A stretch of 8,799 nucleotides of DNA, from positions 1 through 8,799 of the forward strand of contig DAOWFR010000001.1 in assembly GCA_030637925.1 (NCBI GenBank), written 5' to 3'. Positions 1-5,877 of this stretch are shown here, in pieces (position 1 is the stretch's first letter; every line of letters starts with the position of its first letter). The position numbers and the translations under genes were made by a program. A model generated the notes under the pieces. That model had not been told where the DNA came from, ran no database searches, and saw only the letters and a program-made list of their open reading frames with translations. This stretch comes from Methanobacteriota archaeon (GTDB lineage: Archaea > Nanobdellota > Nanobdellia > Woesearchaeales > SM23-78).

Positions 1-283
1 CCTTGCTGATATCTATTACTGGAAAAACCAGCAGCAAGAAGAAGTAGACTTTGTTGTGAAAGAAGGGCTGGAAGTCAAGCAGCTGATTCAGGTATGCTAT
101 GATATCAATGATATAAGAACACGGGAAAGAGAGATCAGGGCACTGATAAAGGCAAGCAAAGAGTTGAAATGCAATAATCTGCTTGTCATAACAGAAGAGA
201 AAGAAGGAGAAGGAGAGGTAAGCTGGTTCGGGACAAAAAGGAAAATAAAGTTTATTCCCTTGTGGAAATATTTACTTCAATAG
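1..283 (+). CDS. C-terminal end of a DUF4143-type AAA+ ATPase (5' partial)
   Basis: Only the last 93 codons are in the window; the reading frame is open from base 2 and ends at TAG 281-283. The visible part begins LADIYYWKN and continues with EVDFVV and LEVKQ. This is the pattern of the DUF4143 domain at the C-terminus of a large archaeal/bacterial family of AAA+ ATPases, a PD-(D/E)XK-like fold. The Asp of EVDF (47-49) and the E-x-K of LEVKQ (71-79) fall where the D...ExK residues of that fold belong. The end of the protein (WKYLLQ) is also typical of the family. The ATPase domain lies outside the window, so its Walker motifs cannot be checked. The cellular role of the family is poorly defined, and any link to the HEPN/MNT pair downstream would be speculation. 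Confidence 0.75.
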   Translation, partial: LADIYYWKNQQQEEVDFVVKEGLEVKQLIQVCYDINDIRTREREIRALIKASKELKCNNLLVITEEKEGEGEVSWFGTKRKIKFIPLWKYLLQ

Positions 284-285
284 CA

Positions 286-299
286 AATACTTAAAAAAA
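286..299 (+). promoter_or_regulatory. Possible TATA box for the 328-600 gene
   Basis: The stretch AATACTTAAAAAAA starts just after the preceding stop codon and resembles an archaeal TATA element. A transcript starting about 25-27 bases further on would begin near the AGGTGAT ribosome binding site at 318-324, leaving only a very short leader. Read-through from the upstream gene is equally possible. Confidence 0.35.
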
Positions 300-327
300 C
301 GAAATGCTTTTCATAAGAGGTGATTAA

Positions 328-600
328 ATGAAAAAAGAACAAACAAAATTCATTATTAACATCTTAACAATAATTTTCTTCATAGGAAGCCTGGTAACAG
401 CCCTGGCCCTTATAATATACTCTATGTTAATAAAAGGTGTTAGCTACCAACCCATCCTGGGCCTAACCAAGAAAGAATGGTATGACACACACTTATGGAT
501 GTTCATAACCTTTGCAGTGCTAGCAATAATCAGTTTTATTCCAAACTTCAAGAACTTAATCAAGCAGGCAAAGCATGTTTTTAAAAAGAAAAAGGATTAA
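328..600 (+). CDS. Small two-helix membrane protein
   Basis: A 90-residue protein with a lysine-rich N-terminus, a hydrophobic segment at about residues 9-31, a short loop (about 36-54), a second hydrophobic segment at about 55-72 and a basic tail ending KKKKD. The start is well supported: AGGTGAT (318-324) matches the archaeal anti-Shine-Dalgarno sequence and lies just before the ATG. The positive-inside rule puts both termini in the cytoplasm. A His and Trp at the start of helix 2 (DTHLW) and the helix spacing loosely recall DUF4405-type membrane proteins, but the second histidine of that family is absent, so I do not assign the family. The gene lies 44 bases after the ATPase and may be cotranscribed with it. 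Function unknown. Confidence 0.7.
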   Translation: MKKEQTKFIINILTIIFFIGSLVTALALIIYSMLIKGVSYQPILGLTKKEWYDTHLWMFITFAVLAIISFIPNFKNLIKQAKHVFKKKKD

Positions 601-613
601 AAAAGCGGGCTAT

Positions 614-643
614 GTTAAACCTTAATTAACCCACCATATTTTT
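614..643 (+). terminator. Weak hairpin and T5 run after the 328-600 gene
   Basis: GTTAA at 614-618 can pair with TTAAC at 626-630, and a TTTTT run follows at 639-643. This would suit transcription end after the small membrane gene, but the stem is only five base pairs and AT-rich, so it is a weak call. Confidence 0.25.
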
Positions 644-686
644 CTGTAATTCTTTCATACTTGAGTGGACAAGTATTGGCGTAGAG

Positions 687-707
687 CTTATAAAGTCTTT
701 TATAAAA
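687..707 (+). promoter_or_regulatory. Two staggered TATA boxes for the HEPN gene (leaderless)
   Basis: CTTATAAAG at 687-695 is centred about 29 bases before the ATG at 720, the spacing expected when transcription starts at the start codon. No ribosome binding site precedes that ATG. A second box, TTTATAAAA at 699-707, stands at the same distance from the next in-frame ATG at 732. Either or both may be used; both predict a leaderless mRNA. Confidence 0.5.
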
Positions 708-719
708 TAAAATACCAGA

Positions 720-1148
720 ATGCCTGACAAGATGAGTTGGAAAGAATGTATTGAGAAAAGAATTATTACTAAAATAACACCTGATAAAGAAAGAGCTAAT
801 AAAATGTTAAAGATGGCAAATATCAGACTAGAATTCTGGAGCAAGGAAGTTGATAGCAGATTCGTGTCTCTCAAAGTAGAAGCATATTATGATATTATTA
901 AAGAGTTAATTTTTACTCATATGTACAAAACTGGTTTTAATTGCACTAATCATTTATGCATAATAGCTTATCTTAAAGAGAAATTTCAAGAATTTGATTT
1001 TGAGATTCAAAAGATTGATGAGTTAAGGAGAATAAGGAATGAGATAAATTATAGAGGATTTTTTGTGAGCACAGATTATTTAGAAAGAAACAAACTGGAA
1101 TTCAAGAATATAATCAAAAAACTGAAAGAAAAAATAAATGAACGCTAG
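720..1148 (+). CDS. HEPN-domain protein (probable partner of an MNT nucleotidyltransferase)
   Basis: A 142-residue, helix-rich protein. Near its C-terminus the stretch LRRIRNEINYRG (residues 102-113) matches the active-site region of archaeal HEPN proteins. R106-N107 is followed by Y111 where many family members have His in the R-x(4-6)-H motif. The middle part (AYYDIIKEL... TGFNCTNHL, about 55-79) fits the second and third HEPN helices. HEPN proteins are often RNases acting as toxins, or partners of MNT nucleotidyltransferases that keep them silent by AMPylation or binding. The gene ends six bases from the stop of a minus-strand MNT gene, which supports that role, although such pairs are normally in tandem. 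Translation may start at 720 or at the in-frame ATG at 732; no ribosome binding site decides between them. Because the His is replaced, RNase activity is uncertain. Confidence 0.7.
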   Translation: MPDKMSWKECIEKRIITKITPDKERANKMLKMANIRLEFWSKEVDSRFVSLKVEAYYDIIKELIFTHMYKTGFNCTNHLCIIAYLKEKFQEFDFEIQKIDELRRIRNEINYRGFFVSTDYLERNKLEFKNIIKKLKEKINER

Positions 1149-1154
1149 GCACAT

Positions 1155-1685
1155 TTACTTTATTTTTATGAAACCATATAAAACAATCCCATTCAGAATG
1201 TTATTCCTTAGTTCTTTTGAAAGATTATTTATGTTCTGTTCAAACAAAAGATTTATTTTTCTGCCAAGTTTCTTCTCATATTTCCTAAGAGCAAGCACTC
1301 CTTGTTTTGCCTCTACAAAGATATCAATGTCACTTTTCTCTGAGAATTCTCCTTTTGCACAACTACCGAATAAAACAATAGATGATGCAAAGACCTGCTT
1401 CTGAACATAATCAACCAGGCCAGATTCTGATATCCTAAAGAGCAGATTATTCCTTTTATAAAACCTGTATTCTGAACTTTCAGTATTGGCGTAATATGTA
1501 GGATAAAGGGTTTCTTTTTTTTTCTTTACTAGATTTAATTTCAGAAGACTCCTTAAATGTTTCAGGACAGTAATGTGGCTTAACTTGAGCTTTCTAGCAA
1601 CTCCTCTAGCAGAAAAATCCTTATTAGGATATTCTATGAATAATTCTAGTATCCTGTAAGCATTGTTTTTTAATAGTTCATCCAT
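1155..1685 (-). CDS. Helix-turn-helix / MNT-type nucleotidyltransferase
   Basis: A 176-residue protein in two parts. Residues 1 to about 70 form a winged helix-turn-helix: FSARGVARKLKLSHITVLKHL (about 24-44) gives the two DNA-reading helices, with a basic KKKK wing after it. Residues 98-150 are a minimal nucleotidyltransferase (MNT) domain with the signature G107-S108, G112 and SDID at 118-121, so the two metal-binding Asp residues (119 and 121) are present. The place where related enzymes may carry a third acidic residue reads KINLLF, with Asn145. Proteins of this layout are the antitoxin side of HEPN/MNT pairs; the DNA-binding part suggests self-regulation. The HEPN gene lies opposite, tail to tail, with six bases between the stops. 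The promoter is visible upstream (1733-1740). Confidence 0.8.
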   Translation of the reverse strand: MDELLKNNAYRILELFIEYPNKDFSARGVARKLKLSHITVLKHLRSLLKLNLVKKKKETLYPTYYANTESSEYRFYKRNNLLFRISESGLVDYVQKQVFASSIVLFGSCAKGEFSEKSDIDIFVEAKQGVLALRKYEKKLGRKINLLFEQNINNLSKELRNNILNGIVLYGFIKIK

Positions 1686-1695
1686 GTTTCTTTAT

Positions 1696-1711
1696 GGTTA
1701 AAAAAGTAACC
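1696..1711 (-). promoter_or_regulatory. Inverted repeat at the predicted start of the MNT transcript
   Basis: GGTTA (1696-1700) and TAACC (1707-1711) form an inverted repeat with a six-base spacer. It lies about 27 bases downstream of the TATA box at 1733-1740, so it covers the predicted transcription start and short leader of the helix-turn-helix/MNT gene. It could be its operator. Five-base arms are short, so chance is possible. Confidence 0.3.
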
Positions 1712-1732
1712 ACTTGGAGATAAAAATCACTA

Positions 1733-1740
1733 TTATATAA
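1733..1740 (-). promoter_or_regulatory. TATA box of the MNT gene
   Basis: TTATATAA lies about 50 bases upstream of the ATG at 1685. It predicts a start of transcription near 1710 and a leader of about 25 bases. Confidence 0.45.
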
Positions 1741-1763
1741 AAATGTTTTGGTTTAAAGAATAT

Positions 1764-1792
1764 AAAAGTAAGAAAGAAAAAATAAAAAATTC
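1764..1792 (-). terminator. Oligo-T terminator after the 730-residue secreted protein
   Basis: Read on the minus strand, the bases directly after the TAA stop (1793-1795) hold several T runs, including TTTTTTATTTTTTC. This is the usual form of an archaeal intrinsic terminator, without a stable hairpin. Confidence 0.5.
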
Positions 1793-3985
1793 TTAAGCAC
1801 AGTCAACAGGGCAAAAGCTTGCTGTTTCTCCTTTTCTAGTATCACACTTGCCATCACCACAGCACACGCCTCTTGCACCTGAGGGGCAATCAGCAGAACA
1901 ACTCCTGCAATCTTCTCCATAAGCTGTGCCCTCGCAGTAACCATCGCCGCAAACAGGACCACAGCCCTCATCAATATTTCCATCACAGTTATTATCAATG
2001 CCATCGCCACAAATCTCAGGAGCACCAGGATTTATAGTTTCATCATTGTCATTGCAATCAGTTCCTGTTGAACAAGTAACAGCATCATAAGCATCATAGT
2101 TATCATTATCATTGTCAACACAATTACAAACAGCATCACTGCCATCACAATCCTGGTCAATATAATCACCACAAATCTCAGGAGCACCAGGGTTTATCGA
2201 ATTATCATTATCATTGCAGTCAACCCCCATGTCATCATTATCAGGATTAAAGTTGCTGATAAGAGCAGTAGAACCACCTGAGGTACCTTCCCAATTAAGT
2301 GTATTACTAAAACTAGTTGCTCCTGTAACATCATTCTCCCAGAGCATCATTTTATCCACATAATAAGAAGAGGCATGTAGGAACTCAGTAAACCCATCAT
2401 TATCAGAGTCACCAGCAAAAGCACAACCAACATTAGGGTCAGAAGGCCACCCAGGGTCAGAACTACTCCAGATATTAACATAAGAATTTCCATTCCATGA
2501 GAAAACCCTGGTCCCGTGCCTGTTAGTATCAAACCAGTCAAGATAGCCATCATTGGTTATATCAGCAATATCACATGTCTGAGTAAAGCCATTAGCATGT
2601 GTTGGACTACTAAAAACTATGCTATAAATCTCACCAGAATAAGCAAGCACATCAGACCTATCAGCATTACCACACAGAACAACCTCATCAATACCATCAT
2701 TATTAACATCACCACAAGCCATGTGGTCAACTATTGAGCCATCAGGATAAGCCAAGCTTCCTACCTGTGCATAACTAGCACCATTCCACTCATAAATAAT
2801 GATATTCTCACCAGTACACTGAGTAATTATCTCAGGAACACCATTATTATTCATATCACAACCAGTCTTAATAAACCTGCAATCAGAACTGCTTCTAACC
2901 TGAGCTTCCTGGCTAAAACTATCAGCATTAACAACATCATTACCCCAAACAAAAACACCGCCACCACTACTTCCTTTAGTAACAAGGAACTCAGTAAAAC
3001 CATCACTATCAAAATCACCAACACTACCAAGAGCACCATAACCAGCCAGCCTTGCTCCTCTCCAGACCATGTACCACTCCTTTAATACAGAGTCATAAGT
3101 CCAAACCTCTACTTTTGAAACACCAGTGCTTCTTCTGGCAACAAGAAAATCAAGCTTGCCATCATGAGTAATATCACCAACCTCAGAACCATACTTAAGA
3201 CTATCAACATCAGAAGTATCTGTACTCCAAATACTCATGTACTGATCGCTAGCAAGATTATAACCAAAAATAGTTAGGGTGCCATAATCATTGTTCAAAC
3301 CACTTATTAATAACTCATTAACAAAACCCATGCCTCCGCAAGGACTAGAACCATCACCATCATTATCAATCTCATCAACAACCCCATCACAGTCATTATC
3401 AAAACCATCGCATCCAAAGGATGCTTCTGCTCCATACTTAGGACTATAATAGCATCCAGGCCAAGAATCATTCATACAAGTCTCAATAAAACCAGCACAC
3501 ACACCTTGTTGCAAAGCACAAGGTCTTGTTTCACCACCAGTGCAACCAGCATCTTCAACAGTTAAAACAACATGTTCGCTTGAAGGCTGAGTAAAATCTG
3601 TTCCTAAGCTCTCATCACAAAAAACCCTGAAAGTATAAGTATCTACTGTGTCAAAAGTCTTAACATGATTAGCAGAGCAGGTCTGACCTTCATTAATATT
3701 ACAAACATCACTTTTCTCATTAACAAAGCCAGAGCCAGTATCAACCTGCAACCTTATATAACCATTACAAGACGCCTTACCAGGCTGGTTAGCACAAAAA
3801 CACTGGTAATTAAAAGTCCTGCTCTCACCAGCACTAAAAGTCCCTGTTGCACCATTATTATAATCAGGTGCAAAGAAATTAGCATTATCAAACAAGCCTG
3901 GTTTAGCAGCAAGAACAAACTGTAACATAAATAAAACTGTCAGTGTAGCAATAACAAAAATAGTTGTTAACATTTTCTTGTTCAT
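1793..3985 (-). CDS. Large secreted cysteine-rich propeller protein with FG-GAP and MopE motifs
   Basis: A 730-residue exported protein with a signal peptide at about 1-27 (hydrophobic LTVLFMLQFVLA). Residues 28-145 form a cysteine-containing N-terminal domain, probably beta-rich. A first DGFDNDCDG motif is at 193-201. From about 225 to 580 there are FG-GAP/VCBS-type repeats with calcium-loop patterns such as GDITHDGKLDF (270-280), GDFDSDGFTEF (323-333), CDMNNNGVPEI (376-386), GDVNNDGIDEV (425-435), ADITNDGYLDW (474-484) and GDSDNDGFTEF (525-535), suggesting a seven-bladed integrin-alpha-like propeller. Two MopE-type metal-binding motifs follow (DCNDND...INPGAPEICGD, from 589 and 643), then two CGDGxC modules in a tail rich in Cys (679-729). 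I count about 41 Cys, so extracellular disulfide formation is likely. No C-terminal membrane anchor is visible. It is probably a surface or released adhesion/binding protein. The start is supported by AGGGAGG eight bases upstream. Confidence 0.8.
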   Translation of the reverse strand: MNKKMLTTIFVIATLTVLFMLQFVLAAKPGLFDNANFFAPDYNNGATGTFSAGESRTFNYQCFCANQPGKASCNGYIRLQVDTGSGFVNEKSDVCNINEGQTCSANHVKTFDTVDTYTFRVFCDESLGTDFTQPSSEHVVLTVEDAGCTGGETRPCALQQGVCAGFIETCMNDSWPGCYYSPKYGAEASFGCDGFDNDCDGVVDEIDNDGDGSSPCGGMGFVNELLISGLNNDYGTLTIFGYNLASDQYMSIWSTDTSDVDSLKYGSEVGDITHDGKLDFLVARRSTGVSKVEVWTYDSVLKEWYMVWRGARLAGYGALGSVGDFDSDGFTEFLVTKGSSGGGVFVWGNDVVNADSFSQEAQVRSSSDCRFIKTGCDMNNNGVPEIITQCTGENIIIYEWNGASYAQVGSLAYPDGSIVDHMACGDVNNDGIDEVVLCGNADRSDVLAYSGEIYSIVFSSPTHANGFTQTCDIADITNDGYLDWFDTNRHGTRVFSWNGNSYVNIWSSSDPGWPSDPNVGCAFAGDSDNDGFTEFLHASSYYVDKMMLWENDVTGATSFSNTLNWEGTSGGSTALISNFNPDNDDMGVDCNDNDNSINPGAPEICGDYIDQDCDGSDAVCNCVDNDNDNYDAYDAVTCSTGTDCNDNDETINPGAPEICGDGIDNNCDGNIDEGCGPVCGDGYCEGTAYGEDCRSCSADCPSGARGVCCGDGKCDTRKGETASFCPVDCA

Positions 3986-4020
3986 TTTTTATGCCTCCCT
4001 TTATAATTCTTAAGTATTTC

Positions 4021-4037
4021 AAGCTTAATGTAAGCTT
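4021..4037 (-). promoter_or_regulatory. Perfect inverted repeat near the start of the 730-residue gene's transcript
   Basis: AAGCTTA (4021-4027), ATG, TAAGCTT (4031-4037) is a perfect seven-base-arm inverted repeat. It lies just downstream of the minus-strand TATA box (4041-4052), over the predicted start of transcription, where a repressor would block initiation. It differs from the GCGAAATTTCGC element in the same intergenic region. Confidence 0.4.
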
Positions 4038-4040
4038 TGA

Positions 4041-4052
4041 TTTTTAAATATT
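4041..4052 (-). promoter_or_regulatory. TATA box of the 730-residue secreted protein gene
   Basis: On the minus strand this reads AATATTTAAAAA, identical to the boxes at 4157-4168 (+) and 8091-8102 (-). It predicts a start near 4020 and a leader of about 35 bases carrying AGGGAGG at 3994-4000. Confidence 0.6.
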
Positions 4053-4121
4053 CTTATTATTCATTCCTTTTCACAAGTAATTAAAATGTTTTTCAGAGAA
4101 AACAGATTTATTAGATTAAAA

Positions 4122-4146
4122 AGGTTTTGGCGAAATTTCGCTATTT
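4122..4146 (+). promoter_or_regulatory. Shared palindromic operator, copy 1 (upstream of winged-helix gene)
   Basis: The core GCGAAATTTCGC (4130-4141) is a perfect 12-base palindrome within TGGCGAAATTTCGCTA. Over 4122-4146 the element matches the minus strand of 8120-8144 at 23 of 25 positions. In both copies, read in this direction, an AATATTTAAAAA TATA box follows 15-22 bases after the core. That is the position of a transcription factor site just upstream of the promoter. It also lies about 75 bases upstream of the TATA box of the divergent 730-residue gene. Confidence 0.7.
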
Positions 4147-4156
4147 CAGAACAACA

Positions 4157-4168
4157 ATATTTAAAAAG
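4157..4168 (+). promoter_or_regulatory. TATA box of the winged-helix/membrane protein bicistron
   Basis: AATATTTAAAAA lies 15 bases after the palindrome core. It predicts a start of transcription near 4190 and a leader of about 23 bases ending in the GGGGGTGA ribosome binding site (4201-4208). Confidence 0.6.
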
Positions 4169-4212
4169 TTATCCAGAACTCTCTTTTTTCGTAACAAAAA
4201 GGGGGTGAATCC

Positions 4213-4851
4213 TTGGGAGAGGAGATTGGAAAGTATGCTAAGCTAGCTCTTCTTGCAAGCCTGGTAGAGCCTAAGAGCCTGTCAGAGCTAGGATTATTAT
4301 GGTATAATGAGAATGGTAGGTTTTACAAGAAAAAAGCCAGGCAAGAAATAGAACAAGCAGTAGAAAAAAAGCTTTTGCTAAGGGACAAAACAAAATACAA
4401 GGCTAACACTGAAAAACTAATCTCTTATGCTTGTTCAAGTATTAAGAACAAAGACGTGAAAGACTTGCTCCTAAGATTCTGGAATCATCCCTTTTCCCAG
4501 CAGACTTATCTGTGCTGTGAAGCAATAAAACATATGTTTAATAATAACCCTGAAAAAATAGCTGGGAGCAATCCTGTCATAGTCCTGAACATGCCCTTAA
4601 TCCTGCACATGCTTCAAGAAAAAGACCCTGAAATCTACTCATTATTTGTATCATTACAAGACCTGGAAAGCTATACTAATACCATAAATATCAAATCTGA
4701 AAAAAACATGTCCAAAGCTTTCAAGAATCTAAAGGAAAAAACAGATTGGCTTGCCACTCTTAACAAGATAGTTAAGAATAATGGCTACTTCCTAGAACAA
4801 AACAACAGTGAATTAAAGATAAAAGAGATAATGAAAAAAATAAAAAAATGA
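4213..4851 (+). CDS. Winged-helix-like protein, candidate regulator
   Basis: A 212-residue soluble, basic protein. Residues about 5-66 read as a winged helix: helices around KYAKLALLASL (7-17), SLSELGLLW (22-30) and KKKARQEIEQAVEKKLL (39-55), then a basic RDKTKYKA wing (57-64). The remaining part (about 67-212) is helical, has a CC pair at 101-102, resembles no family I know, and ends in a lysine-rich helix. TTG at 4213 is chosen as start because GGGGGTGA (4201-4208) is correctly spaced and there is no in-frame ATG before residue 108. The palindromic element just upstream (4122-4146) makes self-regulation plausible, and the same element at 8120-8144 would extend control to the cysteine-rich peptide locus. 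The stop is TGA, overlapping the next ATG. Its role as regulator is inferred from the fold pattern and position only. Confidence 0.6.
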   Translation: MGEEIGKYAKLALLASLVEPKSLSELGLLWYNENGRFYKKKARQEIEQAVEKKLLLRDKTKYKANTEKLISYACSSIKNKDVKDLLLRFWNHPFSQQTYLCCEAIKHMFNNNPEKIAGSNPVIVLNMPLILHMLQEKDPEIYSLFVSLQDLESYTNTINIKSEKNMSKAFKNLKEKTDWLATLNKIVKNNGYFLEQNNSELKIKEIMKKIKK

Positions 4852-5060
4852 CCAAGCTAAAGATTAAGGAAAGGATTGAAGAAGAAGAAACCAGGAAACT
4901 AAAACCCTTGTTCATAGGAGTAATTCTTATCTTTATCATATCAATACTTCTTAATATTGTTCTAAAGATTTCTCTTCTTATTAAAATAATATCAGGCATA
5001 GTCCTGCTTATCCTAGTAATCTACCTTGGTATTGAGTGGTACAGGGCTTATTATAAGTAA
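4848..5060 (+). CDS. Small two-helix membrane protein, translationally coupled
   Basis: A 70-residue protein with a charged N-terminal helix (residues 1-20, rich in Lys, Glu and Arg), two closely spaced membrane helices (about 20-39 and 41-61) and a short tail WYRAYYK. Its ATG overlaps the TGA of the winged-helix gene as ATGA (4848-4851), so translation is most likely coupled and the two proteins are made in fixed ratio. No separate ribosome binding site is visible. The hairpin shape puts both ends in the cytoplasm by the positive-inside rule, so it could hold or sense for the upstream protein at the membrane, as small membrane partners of regulators do. That function is inferred from context; the protein resembles no family I can name. 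Confidence 0.7.
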   Translation: MTKLKIKERIEEEETRKLKPLFIGVILIFIISILLNIVLKISLLIKIISGIVLLILVIYLGIEWYRAYYK

Positions 5061-5140
5061 AACATAAAAGTACAAACAAATAAGCAGATACAATTTAATG
5101 ACAGAATAAAAAATCCTTTATAATCCTGCTTTTCTACTTA

Positions 5141-5201
5141 TTCAACATTCTTCCTCTTCAACATTCTTCCTTTATAATCTTCAACATTCTTCCTTTATAA
5201 T
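5141..5201. repeat. Short tandem repeat, three copies of TTCAACATTCTTCCT
   Basis: TTCAACATTCTTCCT occurs at 5141-5155, 5157-5171 and 5180-5194. The last two copies are part of a longer unit ending TTTATAAT with a period of 23 bases (5157-5178 and 5180-5201). A further CCTTTATAATC without the first half lies near 5115-5125. The repeat sits in the 145-base gap between two converging genes (5060 and 5206). It is T-rich on the + strand, so it may work as a terminator for the 4213-5060 bicistron. Otherwise it is a simple sequence expansion. Bases 5061-5140 hold nothing else recognisable. Confidence 0.7.
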
Positions 5202-5205
5202 AATA

Positions 5206-5358
5206 TTAATCAAGGCCTCTCATTCTTGGGTTCAATTTATTGTAGAGCAGACCTGCCCATGGAAGTACTAGGAATGGCTTGCCCTCAATTAAGGAAACAG
5301 GCATCCAGTAAAAGGAACATTTCTCAAATTTAGGTGCTTCGTATATAGAGTCAGGACC
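5206..5358 (-). pseudogene. Orphaned C-terminal part of the S26 signal-peptidase-like gene
   Basis: Directly after the TGA at 5359-5361 the same frame stays open for 50 codons to TAA at 5206-5208. The product contains WMPVSLIEGKPFLVLPWAG, which looks like the IxGKxxxxxPxxG box at the end of signal peptidase catalytic domains, followed by a short tail ending MRGLD. This part therefore belongs to the gene at 5359-5877 and is cut off by one stop codon in frame, with no shift. Explanations in order of likelihood: a recent nonsense mutation (TGG to TGA would give Trp), a sequencing or assembly error, or real read-through. It has no ribosome binding site of its own. Confidence 0.7.
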
Positions 5359-5877
5359 TCAAACTGATTGAAAATCTGAAATCTCATTCACTGTGCTGCC
5401 TTTTACAGATAATAGAGTGGTTTCAAGATTCTCCTCAGTTATGCACCAATCCCAAACATCTCTGAAGTGAGTAGAATTATATTTATAGATTCTATGCGTT
5501 GTCCTAGTTCCAACTGTAGGTGTCTTAAATATTACCACTTCTCCCACACTATATGTCTGGTTCTGAGATGAGTCCAAAATCATCAAATCCCCTGTATTTA
5601 TTCCATGCCTAAAAGGAAGGTCTGCTGGTTCAATACCTCTCTCCTCCCAAAAGGATTCAAAAAGGGCTTGGTTCTCACGCAGATGCCTCATACTACCACT
5701 AATAACCACAAAGGACTTCACACTAAGAATGTGTAGGATATATGGAAGGAGAAAGTACATGGCTATTATAAACAAAACCACCCAAATCACACGCATTACT
5801 CTAATAATCCTGACTGCTTTCATGTTTTTCATATTAAGTTTCTTATTTTTCATATTCTTATTCTTCATATTAACCAT
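5359..5877 (-). CDS. S26 signal-peptidase-like membrane protein, cut short by in-frame TGA
   Basis: A 172-residue product, or 223 residues if the TGA is read through. It has a Met/Lys/Asn-rich N-terminus (1-20), a membrane helix at about 30-50, then the S26 pattern: SGSM at 60-63 with the likely nucleophile Ser62, an insert FW..RGIEPADLPFRHG (76-91) like that seen in DPANN members, TGDLMI (95-100), GEVVIF (112-117) and TTHRI with the likely catalytic His128. That is the Sec11/archaeal Ser-His type. The usual KGDNN box reads KGSTVNE (159-165), so the expected Asp is missing there; Asp168 lies nearby. The active site would face the cell exterior, where it could process the exported peptide or propeller proteins. 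The start overlaps the end of the DsbA-like gene by eight bases, with several alternative ATGs in the MKN-rich leader. Activity is doubtful because of the stop and the altered box. Confidence 0.75.
   Translation of the reverse strand: MVNMKNKNMKNKKLNMKNMKAVRIIRVMRVIWVVLFIIAMYFLLPYILHILSVKSFVVISGSMRHLRENQALFESFWEERGIEPADLPFRHGINTGDLMILDSSQNQTYSVGEVVIFKTPTVGTRTTHRIYKYNSTHFRDVWDWCITEENLETTLLSVKGSTVNEISDFQSV

Noticed and set aside
626..874. Minus-strand open frame with a hydrophobic product opposite the HEPN gene
   Set aside because: It has no ribosome binding site or promoter, and its hydrophobicity comes from the complement of the Lys/Glu/Asn-rich codons of the HEPN gene.
672..1493. 12-base repeat AGTATTGGCGTA at 672-683 and 1482-1493
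   Set aside because: A 12-base match is expected by chance in a window of this size, and the second copy is coding (YANT of the MNT protein).
1753..3925. Several open frames of 60-90 codons on both strands within the 730-residue gene
   Set aside because: They are by-products of repetitive Asp/Asn/Gly codons in the FG-GAP and MopE repeats. None has a supported start or a recognisable domain.
5818..5877. Repeated ATGAAAAAT-like units at the start of the signal-peptidase-like gene, looking like a microsatellite
   Set aside because: They encode a Lys/Asn/Met-rich cytoplasmic tail before the membrane helix. The units are irregular, so I treat them as low-complexity coding sequence and alternative starts.
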